DNA of 64,000 bases, taken from positions 1 through 64,000 of the forward strand of contig NZ_FOTW01000011.1 in the NCBI RefSeq assembly GCF_900114705.1, in the 5' to 3' direction. The stretch is from Rugamonas rubra. GTDB lineage: Bacteria; Pseudomonadota; Gammaproteobacteria; Burkholderiales; Burkholderiaceae_D. The notes under the pieces were generated by a model. It searched no databases and had not been told where the DNA came from. It was given only the letters and a program-made list of their open reading frames with translations. Below, in pieces: positions 1 to 8,236 of this stretch (the stretch's first letter is position 1; each line of letters opens with the position of its first letter). The position numbers and the translations under genes were made by a program.

Positions 1-269
1 AGCCAATCGACCTGCATCTTCAGCCGCCCAATCTCGCCATACAGCTTGTCTTCCGGGCTGCTTTCATCGACTGGCTTGGGACCACGCTTGGCATCAAACA
101 AGGCTGCCGCGTTGTCCAGGATTTCCTTCTTCCATTGGCCAACCAGGACTGGATGTACGCCGTACTCCTGCGCGATCTCCGTCACCGTCTTCACCCCGCG
201 CACCGCCTCAAGGCCCACCTTGCCCTTGAACTCCGCCGTGTGCACTCGCCGCTTTTTACCTTCACTCAT
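1..269 (-). CDS. IS3-family transposase OrfA, partial (runs off left edge)
   Basis: The minus-strand frame starts at an ATG at 267-269 and stays open to base 1, giving 89 residues without a stop. The protein begins MSEGKKRRVHTAEFKGKV and contains a helix-turn-helix region (VTEIAQEYGVHPVLVGQWKKEIL), then GPKPVDES and the start of a leucine-zipper-like stretch (EDKLYGEIGRLKMQVDW). This is the usual layout of IS3-family OrfA, the DNA-binding half of the OrfAB transposase. The rest of the element, including the OrfB catalytic domain, would lie left of the window, so I cannot tell whether the copy is complete. Confidence 0.85.
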   Translation of the reverse strand, partial: MSEGKKRRVHTAEFKGKVGLEAVRGVKTVTEIAQEYGVHPVLVGQWKKEILDNAAALFDAKRGPKPVDESSPEDKLYGEIGRLKMQVDW

Positions 270-326
270 TTGCTGTCATCCTTTCACGGACCACAGCTTA
301 AACCATCGTCTCAAATTCGGGATCCA
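1..326 (-). mobile_element. IS3-family insertion sequence, orfA-proximal end
   Basis: OrfA is preceded by a 57-bp leader. Read on the minus strand, the leader starts TGGATCCCGAATTTGAGACG near 326, and TG is the usual outer dinucleotide of IS3-family ends. The outer boundary at 326 is therefore an inference. The matching inverted repeat and target-site duplication would be outside the window and cannot be checked. Confidence 0.55.
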
Positions 327-608
327 CTATATAGTTAGGCAAGATGCTATTTTAGGCTTCGTCTGCTTCATATGGTTAGAATCTGATAGTCGTTAAAGCG
401 AAAATGTCCCCCTGGACTGCGATAGCTCTCCAATGTGCCCTTTTATGAGAATGAGTGGGGACTGGAATGATCGACGTGACACTACCTGGGAAAATTAGAC
501 GCTGGCACATTTGTGACCGGTATAGGCACACGGGCGGCTGGTGTTTCTTGGACGTGGTCGAAAAGAGGATGGTGGAGAGACGGCAGCGCCTGTCCACGAT
601 GGTGCGCA
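327..608. other. Intergenic region between IS end and RES toxin gene
   Basis: This stretch of about 280 bp has no convincing gene. A minus-strand open frame runs through it but overlaps the RES toxin gene in another frame and has no recognisable domain. Base composition is lower in GC than the chromosome to the right, consistent with the accessory character of the left edge. No terminator or RNA gene was recognised. Confidence 0.5.
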
Positions 609-1223
609 TTAAATTGACTTGATATGGAATGTCGCCATTGCGGCGGGCATCTCGGAGGCGTTCGACAATTCGATTTCGTGGCCTAGTGCAGCAAGTTTTG
701 CTTTTGCACGATCGAACAGCACCATGGCCTGCTGTGTCGGCAGATGGCGGGACATGTACAGGAAGCCATCGACCTGTTGTGGATTGTTGAAGACGGCCAG
801 CGCCCATTTCTGAGTTAAGTTGTAATCGCCCGATCCACTCAGGCCGGCGTGACCACCCATGCGCTTGAGCAGCGGACCGGCGAGGTCCATCAGATCGAGC
901 GTGCCGGTGAAGCGGTGCACCCAGCGCCGGTCAATTTCTGATTGGGCAATGGAGAATGCACCGCGAACCGGAGCGGTATCGTGCAGCAGCGATTCTGCAA
1001 GCGCAACGTCGAAAGAGAGGCCAAGGTAGCAGCATGTGTATTCCGGTGAACTGGTACGCCAGCCTGGCGCATCGAAACGGTTGCCGCCGCTGGCGCCGAA
1101 AAAGGGTTCGCCGGTCTGATGGCCTGAGATCCTGACGAGCTCGGGAATCGTCATTCGGACAACGGGGATGGTGCTGTCCGTCGCAAGGGTTTGGTCTGGT
1201 TTGGTCAGCCGTTTCGCTGCCAA
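609..1223 (-). CDS. RES-domain toxin (NAD+-degrading type) of a type II toxin-antitoxin pair
   Basis: This is a 204-residue protein. The RES family is named for conserved Arg, Glu and Ser and its members deplete cellular NAD+. Visible hallmarks are VVRM at the domain start, GGNRFDAPG followed by the Y..LGLSFDVALAESLLHD stretch that carries the conserved Glu, and a C-terminal block (DGFLYMSRHLPTQQAMVLF) typical of the family. The start is a TTG directly after the antitoxin stop codon (TAATTG); the antitoxin's last codons supply an AAGGAGG Shine-Dalgarno about 5 nt upstream, so the two genes are translationally coupled. The toxin is encoded second and is presumably held inactive by the upstream gene product. 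Confidence 0.88.
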   Translation of the reverse strand: MAAKRLTKPDQTLATDSTIPVVRMTIPELVRISGHQTGEPFFGASGGNRFDAPGWRTSSPEYTCCYLGLSFDVALAESLLHDTAPVRGAFSIAQSEIDRRWVHRFTGTLDLMDLAGPLLKRMGGHAGLSGSGDYNLTQKWALAVFNNPQQVDGFLYMSRHLPTQQAMVLFDRAKAKLAALGHEIELSNASEMPAAMATFHIKSI

Positions 1224-1958
1224 TTAGGCCTCCTTGAACGCTTTGGCGGCGGCCATGACATCCGCAAACTTCCCTTTGCGCAAAGCCTCGAGCGGATTTT
1301 TTTTACTCAGCGAAAGACGTGGTGTTGTAAAGAATTGCCATTTGCTCGTACCAGGCAGGTGATTGAGTTCCTTGCATACGCTTGCCAACTGGTCGCGTTC
1401 CAGTCCCTGGTCGGCAAAGAAGGCCGGGTACAGCTTGTTGCGGCCGCCGGCGTCCAATGAAAACATCCGCAGGTCCCCAACGGCCTTATAGACGGCTTGA
1501 GGGGTCACACCGAGGCGCTCTGCCAGCTGCCGGGACTTGACCAATTCCCCAGTTTCGGCCAAGCGCTTGATAGAGGCGTTCTCATTTCTTGCGAACTGAG
1601 TCAAAAACGCCCTGTTTGCTTCAGGGGGCGCATTGCGAGCAATGTCCTTTGATTGGGGCGCACTTTTTGTGGTCGTTCCCTTTGGCTGTGCACCAAGAGG
1701 CATGAACAGACTGAGGATGTGTGCGATTTCGTCGTTTGGAACTGGTTTGATGCCAGGTAGCTTTTGAGGTCGCATTGGCACCAGTGGCCGCTCGCGTTCC
1801 ACCGGGGCAGCGGTGTCGCCTTTAATCTCGATCAAATAAAAACCGTTACCGATATTGACGCCGCGATTGGCGATACCCTTGAACGCGGTGTTCAGGGCTT
1901 TGACCGCCGAGCTATTGCCCTTTGCGGCCGCCGCCCCCTTCTTTACTAGCTTGCTCAT
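1224..1958 (-). CDS. Antitoxin of RES toxin, helix-turn-helix, unusually large
   Basis: This 244-residue protein lies directly upstream of the RES toxin in the same operon. The N-terminal half (to about residue 110) is low-complexity and poorly conserved. The middle has a helix-turn-helix (RQLAERLGVTPQAVYKAV). The C-terminus (LYPAFF, then SKWQFFTTPRLSL, ending PLEALRKGKFADVMAAAKAF) resembles the toxin-binding MbcA/ParS/Xre region of RES antitoxins. Common Xre antitoxins are nearer 130-150 residues, so this is a large variant. I chose the ATG at 1956-1958 because GGAGG sits 5 nt upstream; an ATG and a TTG further upstream are in frame. A paralogue without a toxin lies at 47711-48400. Confidence 0.78.
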   Translation of the reverse strand: MSKLVKKGAAAAKGNSSAVKALNTAFKGIANRGVNIGNGFYLIEIKGDTAAPVERERPLVPMRPQKLPGIKPVPNDEIAHILSLFMPLGAQPKGTTTKSAPQSKDIARNAPPEANRAFLTQFARNENASIKRLAETGELVKSRQLAERLGVTPQAVYKAVGDLRMFSLDAGGRNKLYPAFFADQGLERDQLASVCKELNHLPGTSKWQFFTTPRLSLSKKNPLEALRKGKFADVMAAAKAFKEA

Positions 1959-2107
1959 GATTGCCTCCATGTTCAAGCCTCATTCTACTGCAAACAACTA
2001 AAACAACCGACCGGGACTAGTAGAAGGGGCAGACGGGACGCCGAGTCCCGATGGCGAGCCGCTGGTGCCTTGAATGCGCGGCATCATGGCCGGATCATAG
2101 TAGAATG

Positions 2108-2123
2108 CTGTATATAAACACAG
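2108..2123 (+). promoter_or_regulatory. LexA (SOS) box of dnaE2
   Basis: CTGTATATAAACACAG matches the CTGT-N8-ACAG LexA operator perfectly. It ends 13 bp before the dnaE2 ATG, overlapping the AT-rich stretch expected to hold the -10 region. This indicates DNA-damage-inducible expression of the error-prone polymerase. Confidence 0.9.
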
Positions 2124-2136
2124 TGATCGCCGCGCC

Positions 2137-5100
2137 ATGTCCTCCCCATTCCAGCCGCCGCCGCCAGCGCAGGGCCTGCCGGCCTACGCCGAGCTGTTCT
2201 GCCTGTCGAACTTCTCCTTTTTGCAGGGCGCCTCGCACGCCGAGGAACTGGTCGCGCGCGCCGCCAAGCTCGACTACGCGGCGCTGGCGCTGACCGACGA
2301 GTGCTCGCTGGCCGGCGTGGTGCGCGCCCACGCCGAGGCCAAGCGCTGCGATCTGAAGCTGCTGATCGGCGCCCATTTCCACCTGAGCAACCCGGACGGC
2401 GGCCGCGCGCTGAGCCTGGTGGTGCTGGCGCAAAACCGCAACGGCTACGGCAACCTATCCGAGCTGGTGACGCTGGGGCGCACCCGCGCCGCCAAGGGCA
2501 GCTACCTGCTGACGCCGGACGACCTGGCCGCGCCGCCGGCCGAACTGGCCCACCTGCGCGGCCTGCCGGACTGCCTGCTGATCCTGCTGCCGGCCTATCC
2601 GGCCCACCAGGCGGGCGACATCGACCGGCTGCACCGGCAGGCCGCCTGGCTGGCCGCCGCCGCCCCCGGCCGCTGCTGGGTCGGCCTGAACCTGCTGCAG
2701 CGCGCGCTCGACGAGGCGCACCGCCTCAGCATCGAGGAGGTGGCCCTGCAGCACGGCATGCCGGTGGTGGCGCTGGGCCACGTCTGCATGCACGTGCGCT
2801 CGCGCAAGCCGCTGCACGACACCTTGTGCGCGGTGCGCATCGGCAAGCAGGTGGCCGACTGCGGCTACGCCCTGGCGCAGAACGCCGAGCAGCACCTGCG
2901 CGCGCGCCTGCGCCTGGCCAACCTGTACCCGCCGCAGGCGCTGGCCGAAACGCTGCGCATCGCCGACCTGTGCACCTTCTCGCTCGACGAGCTGCGCTAC
3001 GAGTACCCGGACGAGCTGGTGCCGCCCGGCCACACGCCGGCCAGCTACCTGCGCCAGGAGACCTACATCGGCGCCCACCAGCGCTTCGCCGACGGCATCC
3101 CGGCCAAGGTGCAGCAGCAGATCGAGCACGAGCTCGAGCTGATCGCCGAGCTGCGCTACGAACCCTATTTCCTCACCGTCTACGACATCGTCCGTTTCGC
3201 CCGCTCGGTCGGCATCCTGTGCCAGGGGCGCGGCTCGGCGGCCAACTCGGCGGTGTGCTACTGCCTGCGCGTGACCGAGGTGGACCCGGCGCGCGGCAAC
3301 CTGCTGGTCGAGCGCTTCATCTCGCGCGAGCGGGCCGAGCCGCCCGACATCGACGTCGACTTCGAGCACCAGCGGCGCGAGGAGGTGATCCAGTACATCT
3401 ACGCCAAGTACGGCCGGGCGCGCGCCGCGCTGGCCGCCGTGGTGATCAGCTACCGGCCCAAGAGCGCGCTGCGCGACGCCGGCAAGGCGCTCGGCGTCGA
3501 CCTGGCCATCGTCGAGAAGGTGGCCAAGGCGCACCACTGGTTCGACGGCAAGCGCGACCTGCTGAACCGGCTGGCCGAGTGCGGCCTCGACCCGGAGTCG
3601 CGGCTGGCGCGGCAGTGGGCCACCCTGGCGCAGAGCCTGCTGGGCTTTCCGCGCCACCTGTCGCAGCACCCGGGCGGCTTCGTCATTTCACAGGGCAAGT
3701 TGTCGCGCCTGGTGCCGATCGAGAACGCGACGATGGCCGAGCGCAGCGTGATCCAGTGGGACAAGGACGACCTCGAGGAGCTGGGCCTGCTGAAGGTCGA
3801 CGTGCTGGCGCTGGGCATGCTGTCGGCGCTGCGCCGCGCCTTCGACCTGGTGGGCGAACGGCGCGGCACGGTGTTCTGCATGCAGGACGTGCCGGCCGAG
3901 GACGGCGCCACCTACGACATGATGTGCGAGGCCGACACCATCGGCGTGTTCCAGATCGAGTCGCGCGCGCAGATGAGCATGCTGCCCCGGCTGCGCCCGC
4001 GCTGCTTCTACGACCTGGTGATCGAGGTGGCGCTGGTGCGGCCCGGGCCGATCCAGGGCGGCATGGTGCATCCCTACCTGCAGCGGCGGCAGAACCCGGC
4101 GCTGATCGACTTCCCGCCCGGCTTGGAGGTGGCGCTGGGGCGCACCCTGGGCGTGCCGATCTTCCAGGAGCAGGTGATGCAGGTGGCCATCACGGCGGCC
4201 GGCTTCACGCCCGGCGAGGCCGACCAGCTACGGCGCGCCATGGCGGCCTGGAAGCGCAAGGGCGGCATGGACAAGTACCACGACAAGATCATCGCCGGCA
4301 TGACCAACAACGGCTACCCGGCCGAGTTCGCCGAGGCCATCTGTTTGCAGATCCAGGGCTTCGGCGAATACGGCTTCCCCGAGTCGCACGCCGCCAGCTT
4401 CGCCCTGCTGACCTACGCCAGCTCCTGGCTCAAGCGCCACGAGCCGGCCGCCTTCCTGTGCGCCCTGCTCAACAGCCAGCCGATGGGCTTCTACGGCCCC
4501 TCGCAGCTGGTGCAGGACGCCAGGCGCCACGGCGTGAAGGTGCGCGAGGTCGACGTCGCCGTCAGCGGCTGGGACTCGGCGCTGGAGGAATTGGATGAGC
4601 TGGCCGAGGAGGGCGGGGCCGACTGGACGGGTGCTGCGGCCGGCCAGCCGGCCGTGCGGCTGGGCCTGTCGCTGCTGCGCGGCATGCGCGCCGAGGCCGC
4701 CGAGCGCATCGAGACGGCGCGCGCGGCGCGGCCCTTCGCCAGCGTCAGCGACCTGGCGCGGCGCGCCCAGCTGGACCGCCACGACCTGCAGGTGCTGGCC
4801 GCCGGCAACGCCCTGCTGAGTCTGGCCGGCAACCGCCGCCAGGCCCTGTGGCAGGCGGTCGGCGCGGTGCCGGACAAGGACCTGCTACGGCCGACCTCGG
4901 CGCAGCAGGGCGAGGCGGTGCCGCTGCTGCGCCCGCCGTCCGAGGGCGAGGAGATCCTCGGCGACTACCGCGCCCAGGGGCTGACCCTGGGCCGCCATCC
5001 GCTGGCGCTGCTGCGGCCCCGGCTGCTCGAGCAGCGCTTCCTGCCGGCCAGCACCCTCAACGGCTACAAGAACGGCCAGCTGGCGCGCGCCTGCGGCATC

Positions 5101-5358
5101 GTCACCGTGCGGCAGCGGCCGGGCACGGCCAAGGGCGTGTTGTTCATCACCATCGAGGACGAGACCGGCAACGTCAACGTGATCTGCTGGCCGGCGCTGG
5201 TCGAGCAGCAACGCCGCGAGGTGCTCGGCGCCGACCTGCTCGGCGTCTACGGCGTCTGGCAGCGCGAGGGCAGCGTGCGCCACCTGGTGGCCAAGCGCCT
5301 GGTCGACCTGTCGCACCTGCTGGGGCGCCTGCCGACCATCAGCCGCGATTTCTGTTGA
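2137..5358 (+). CDS. dnaE2: Error-prone DNA polymerase DnaE2 (ImuC)
   Basis: This 1073-residue C-family polymerase catalyses damage-induced mutagenic synthesis, normally with ImuA and ImuB. The N-terminus (YAELFCLSNFSFLQGASHAEELV) begins the PHP domain. The catalytic acidic motif PPDIDVDF lies near residue 402, followed by the palm/fingers region with GFGEYGFPESHAASFALLTYAS. The C-terminal part has an OB-fold (ITIEDETGNVNVICWPALV). Length agrees with DnaE2 (about 1020-1080) rather than replicative DnaE1. In many bacteria the gene follows lexA-imuA-imuB; here the upstream neighbour is a RES toxin-antitoxin pair on the other strand, and no imuA or imuB is in the window. A perfect LexA box precedes it. 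The first ATG is used; its ribosome site is weak. Confidence 0.96.
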   Translation: MSSPFQPPPPAQGLPAYAELFCLSNFSFLQGASHAEELVARAAKLDYAALALTDECSLAGVVRAHAEAKRCDLKLLIGAHFHLSNPDGGRALSLVVLAQNRNGYGNLSELVTLGRTRAAKGSYLLTPDDLAAPPAELAHLRGLPDCLLILLPAYPAHQAGDIDRLHRQAAWLAAAAPGRCWVGLNLLQRALDEAHRLSIEEVALQHGMPVVALGHVCMHVRSRKPLHDTLCAVRIGKQVADCGYALAQNAEQHLRARLRLANLYPPQALAETLRIADLCTFSLDELRYEYPDELVPPGHTPASYLRQETYIGAHQRFADGIPAKVQQQIEHELELIAELRYEPYFLTVYDIVRFARSVGILCQGRGSAANSAVCYCLRVTEVDPARGNLLVERFISRERAEPPDIDVDFEHQRREEVIQYIYAKYGRARAALAAVVISYRPKSALRDAGKALGVDLAIVEKVAKAHHWFDGKRDLLNRLAECGLDPESRLARQWATLAQSLLGFPRHLSQHPGGFVISQGKLSRLVPIENATMAERSVIQWDKDDLEELGLLKVDVLALGMLSALRRAFDLVGERRGTVFCMQDVPAEDGATYDMMCEADTIGVFQIESRAQMSMLPRLRPRCFYDLVIEVALVRPGPIQGGMVHPYLQRRQNPALIDFPPGLEVALGRTLGVPIFQEQVMQVAITAAGFTPGEADQLRRAMAAWKRKGGMDKYHDKIIAGMTNNGYPAEFAEAICLQIQGFGEYGFPESHAASFALLTYASSWLKRHEPAAFLCALLNSQPMGFYGPSQLVQDARRHGVKVREVDVAVSGWDSALEELDELAEEGGADWTGAAAGQPAVRLGLSLLRGMRAEAAERIETARAARPFASVSDLARRAQLDRHDLQVLAAGNALLSLAGNRRQALWQAVGAVPDKDLLRPTSAQQGEAVPLLRPPSEGEEILGDYRAQGLTLGRHPLALLRPRLLEQRFLPASTLNGYKNGQLARACGIVTVRQRPGTAKGVLFITIEDETGNVNVICWPALVEQQRREVLGADLLGVYGVWQREGSVRHLVAKRLVDLSHLLGRLPTISRDFC

Positions 5359-5401
5359 GGCGCGCGCGCGGCCCCCGGTGGATTCTGGCAAAATGCACAA
5401 C

Positions 5402-5881
5402 ATGGAAAATTTCACATTGAGAACGGCGCTCGCCACCGACGCGCCCGCCATCGCCGAGCTGATCGCCGACCTGCTGCCCTTCATGACGCTGGCGCCGGAC
5501 GGCGCCGGCGCCGAACCGTTCATCGCCACCATGCGCGCCGAGGCGCTGGCCGGCTGCGTGCGGGACGCGCGCTTCCGCTACCAGCTCGGCTTTGTCGACG
5601 GCGCGCTGGTCGGCGCCGTCGCCGTGCGCGACAACGGCCACCTGTACCACCTGTTCGTCGCCCGCGCTTGGCATGGCCGGGGACTGGGGCGGCGCCTGTG
5701 GCAGGCGGCGCGCGCCGCCGCCGAGGCGGCCGGCAACGTCGACGGCTTCACCGTCAACTCGTCCCAATTCGCCCTGCCGATGTACCAGCGCTTCGGCTTC
5801 GTCCCGACCGGCCCGCGCACCGAGCACGCCGGCATCGCCTACGTGCCCATGCGCCTGGACCCGGGCGGCGCGGCGGCCTAG
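5402..5881 (+). CDS. GNAT-family N-acetyltransferase
   Basis: A 159-residue single-domain protein that would transfer an acetyl group from acetyl-CoA to an unknown amine. The GNAT pattern is clear: N-terminal FTLRTALATDAPAIAELI, the central beta strands (GALVGAVAVRDNGHLYHLFVARAWHGRGLGRRLW) containing the acetyl-CoA-binding RGxGxG-like loop GRGLGRR, and a C-terminal MYQRFGFVPTG. In-frame starts exist at 5378 (GTG), 5393 and 5402 (ATG); I chose 5402 because the domain begins immediately after it. It starts 43 bp after dnaE2 with no visible terminator between, so co-transcription is possible. The substrate cannot be predicted. Confidence 0.88.
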   Translation: MENFTLRTALATDAPAIAELIADLLPFMTLAPDGAGAEPFIATMRAEALAGCVRDARFRYQLGFVDGALVGAVAVRDNGHLYHLFVARAWHGRGLGRRLWQAARAAAEAAGNVDGFTVNSSQFALPMYQRFGFVPTGPRTEHAGIAYVPMRLDPGGAAA

Positions 5882-6068
5882 GCGCGCTGCGGCCGCGCAA
5901 CGCCCGCCCCGGCCGGGGCGGACCGCCGTCCCTTGGCGGCACGGGCGCGAACTGGCCTCGGCTTGCGCTTTGCCAACGCGTTCCCTGCGCCATTGCCTAC
6001 GCTGTAGGGTCGAGTCCCGCTAGCCTGTTTGTTTTCCCCACTTTGTCATATTCCCTCAGGAGTCCGCC

Positions 6069-7226
6069 ATGCGCCATGTTCGCCTTGTTGTCTTGATCGT
6101 TTCCCTTTGCGCGAGCGGCGCCGCCGCCGCCGCCGCCGCCGAGCCCGGCAGCGGCGTCGGCAGCGAGGCGGCCTGCGCCGCCCTGCCGAGCCCGCAGGCG
6201 GCGCGCACGCCGCAGGAGCGCCAGGCGCTGGTGATCTGCCGCGATATCGAGCTGGTGCGCCGCGTCGCCACCTTCATCCACCAGGGCTCGGCGCAGCTGG
6301 AGAAGGGCACGCCGTCGGACCGCGAGATCAGCGAGGTGGTGCGCAAGGAGCTGCTGGGCGTGCGCGACGACTTGCGCACCACGCGCGGCCTGCTGGAAAA
6401 CATCAAGCTGCGCGACGGCGACGGCTTGCTGTTGACGCCGTCGCACTGGGTCCGCGACCTCAACGGCGACGGCCGCGTCGCCACCTGGGAGCGCAACTTC
6501 TTCGCCATCCCCAAGCGCCACGACGGGCCGTTGAAGGTCGGCCTGGCCTCCGACGATCCAGGCTACTACCGCGACGAGTACCTGGCCGACGCCAGCTTCA
6601 AGGTCGACCAGTCGGACCTGACCTGGGCGCTGGGCTACCACTATTTCGCCGAGGCGCTGGTCGAGATGGTGCTGTCCTATTCGCTCGAGGGCGAGAACTA
6701 CAGCGCCGACGCTATCGTGCTGGTCGACACCGCCGCCGCCAAGCGCGCCCACGCACTGCTGGTGGCCGGCTTCAAGAGCACCGAGCGGCTGCGCCGCACC
6801 CTGCTGGCGGAGAAGGACGACGCCGCCGAGTGGATCGCCAACCCGCGCCAGCGCAACAGCGTGTTCCCGCTGCACTTGGACGAGGGCGACTTCGCCGTCT
6901 GGGGCGAAGTGCTCAAGCAGGTGATCCCGCTGATGGAGGGCAAGACCTTGCTGGTGCCGGCCGCCAAGCAGGGCGGCATGCTGGGCAGCCTGGCCGGCCT
7001 GTGCCCGGCCGGCCAGGGTCTGAACGTGGTGCGCCTGTTCCAGCAGCCGCCCCGCCGTTTGCTCAGCTGGGGCGGGGCGGAGCAGCAGGGCCGCATGTGC
7101 CAGCGGGTCGACGCCGGCCATCCCAAGTCGCCCCTGTTCGAGCTGCTGGCGAGCTACGAGCGGCGCGCCACCAATGACAGCATGGCGGGCATGCGCATGC
7201 TGCGGCAGTTGCTGTGGGTGAATTGA
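6069..7226 (+). CDS. Secreted protein of unknown function with an EF-hand-like loop
   Basis: A 385-residue protein with a Sec-type signal peptide (MRHVRLVVLIVSLCASGAAAA). The mature part contains DLNGDGRVATWE near residues 128-139, matching the Dx[DN]xDGxxxxxE calcium loop of EF-hand or dockerin-type sites, within a region (NGDGRVATWERNFFAIPKR) that reads like a soluble domain rather than a membrane protein. Several Cys residues (ACAALP, VICRDI, GLCPAG, GRMCQR) suggest periplasmic disulfides. An AGGAG ribosome site lies 6 nt before the ATG. I do not recognise a named family. The gene stands alone between the acetyltransferase and an antitoxin-like gene, which gives no functional clue. Confidence 0.75.
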   Translation: MRHVRLVVLIVSLCASGAAAAAAAEPGSGVGSEAACAALPSPQAARTPQERQALVICRDIELVRRVATFIHQGSAQLEKGTPSDREISEVVRKELLGVRDDLRTTRGLLENIKLRDGDGLLLTPSHWVRDLNGDGRVATWERNFFAIPKRHDGPLKVGLASDDPGYYRDEYLADASFKVDQSDLTWALGYHYFAEALVEMVLSYSLEGENYSADAIVLVDTAAAKRAHALLVAGFKSTERLRRTLLAEKDDAAEWIANPRQRNSVFPLHLDEGDFAVWGEVLKQVIPLMEGKTLLVPAAKQGGMLGSLAGLCPAGQGLNVVRLFQQPPRRLLSWGGAEQQGRMCQRVDAGHPKSPLFELLASYERRATNDSMAGMRMLRQLLWVN

Positions 7227-7345
7227 TCAATCTGCCCCTGCTTGTCGGGCCGCACGCCGCTTGATCTTCGCGTGGCCGGTAGTTTGCGCTTCAACACTGC
7301 GGAGCCTGCAATATGGATACGCCAATGAGTTCCGGGCTAGTTTTA

Positions 7346-7371
7346 TCAGAAAAACGTGCTATATTTTCTGA
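7346..7371. promoter_or_regulatory. Inverted repeat TCAGAAAA-N10-TTTTCTGA, candidate autoregulatory operator
   Basis: An 8-bp perfect inverted repeat with a 10-bp spacer sits just upstream of the preferred start of the AbiEi-like gene and overlaps a TATATT -10-like sequence at 7360-7365. Antitoxins of this class autorepress by binding inverted repeats at their promoters, so this is a plausible operator. It would lie inside the coding region if the 7313 start were used. Confidence 0.5.
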
Positions 7372-7384
7372 CATGCGAACCATC

Positions 7385-8041
7385 ATGAAAGTACCCGGCG
7401 AACCCCTCCCGGCAAAGCCAATTCCTGCGGAAAAGCCTGGCAGCGTGGATGCTGCCATCCGAGCCGTGCTGAGCGCGGCGGGTGCGGGGCGGGTGTTCAG
7501 CCCGGTGGATTTTGCGCACTTGGGAAGCCGGGCCGCTATCGACAAAGTATTGTCGCGGCTAACGGCCAGCGGAACGATCCGGCGCGTGGCACGGGGACTG
7601 TACGACGTCCCGCGTACGCATGCGACCATGGGGCGGCTGTTGCCATCGACCGAGGAGATCGCCAGTGCAATCGCCAATCGGGGAAGCCTACGGCTGCAGC
7701 CATCCGGTGCCTATGCCGCCAACCTGCTGGGCCTGACCGAACAGGTGCCGATCAAGCTGGCCTTTTTGACGGATGGCAACTCGCGCACCATCGCTATCGG
7801 TAGTCAGACCATCATTCTCAAGCACACAACGCCGCGCAACATGGCGACGGCCGGGCGTATCAGTGGCATGGCGATACAGGCGCTGCGTCATCTGGGGCGT
7901 ATCCATGTCGACGCGCAGGTCATCGCCAGGCTCAAGAGGCGGCTGACGCCAGAGGACAGGGCAGTGTTGCAAGACGACGCGGCGCTGGCGCCGGCGTGGA
8001 TCGCCGACATCATGCGCCACGTCGCACAAGACGATGGGTAA
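7385..8041 (+). CDS. AbiEi/DUF6088-type antitoxin-like transcriptional regulator, orphan
   Basis: The core (FSPVDFAHLGSRAAIDKVLSRLTASGTIRRVARGLYDVPR) is the winged-helix domain shared by DUF6088 and AbiEi antitoxins, followed by the C-terminal part (LRLQPSGAYAANLLGLTEQVP, then IILKHTTPR). Such proteins repress their own promoter and neutralise an AbiEii nucleotidyltransferase toxin encoded just downstream. Here no toxin follows; the next gene is a convergent PRC-barrel gene. I place the start at 7385 (218 aa) because an inverted repeat and an AT-rich promoter-like stretch lie upstream. An alternative ATG at 7313 (242 aa) has a good GGAG 8 nt upstream, so the start is uncertain. Confidence 0.75.
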   Translation: MKVPGEPLPAKPIPAEKPGSVDAAIRAVLSAAGAGRVFSPVDFAHLGSRAAIDKVLSRLTASGTIRRVARGLYDVPRTHATMGRLLPSTEEIASAIANRGSLRLQPSGAYAANLLGLTEQVPIKLAFLTDGNSRTIAIGSQTIILKHTTPRNMATAGRISGMAIQALRHLGRIHVDAQVIARLKRRLTPEDRAVLQDDAALAPAWIADIMRHVAQDDG

Positions 8042-8236
8042 TCGAAGTGAAATGTTTAGCATTGCCCCGCCGACGTTTGATCAAGTGCTGGCGCTGGTCG
8101 AGCAATTCCAAACAGCATTCAACTTTCCCTGAAACCAGAGCTTCTATACGAATCGGCATAGCATCGGCGCCGCCGCCGGCCCCACAATCTTGACATGGCT
8201 CGGGGGCGGCGCGGCGCAGGTGCCGCCGTGCTGGCC

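Noticed and set aside
8052..8132. 27-codon open frame after the AbiEi-like gene as a truncated toxin
   Set aside because: Too short and without similarity to AbiEii-type nucleotidyltransferases; cannot be supported as a remnant.
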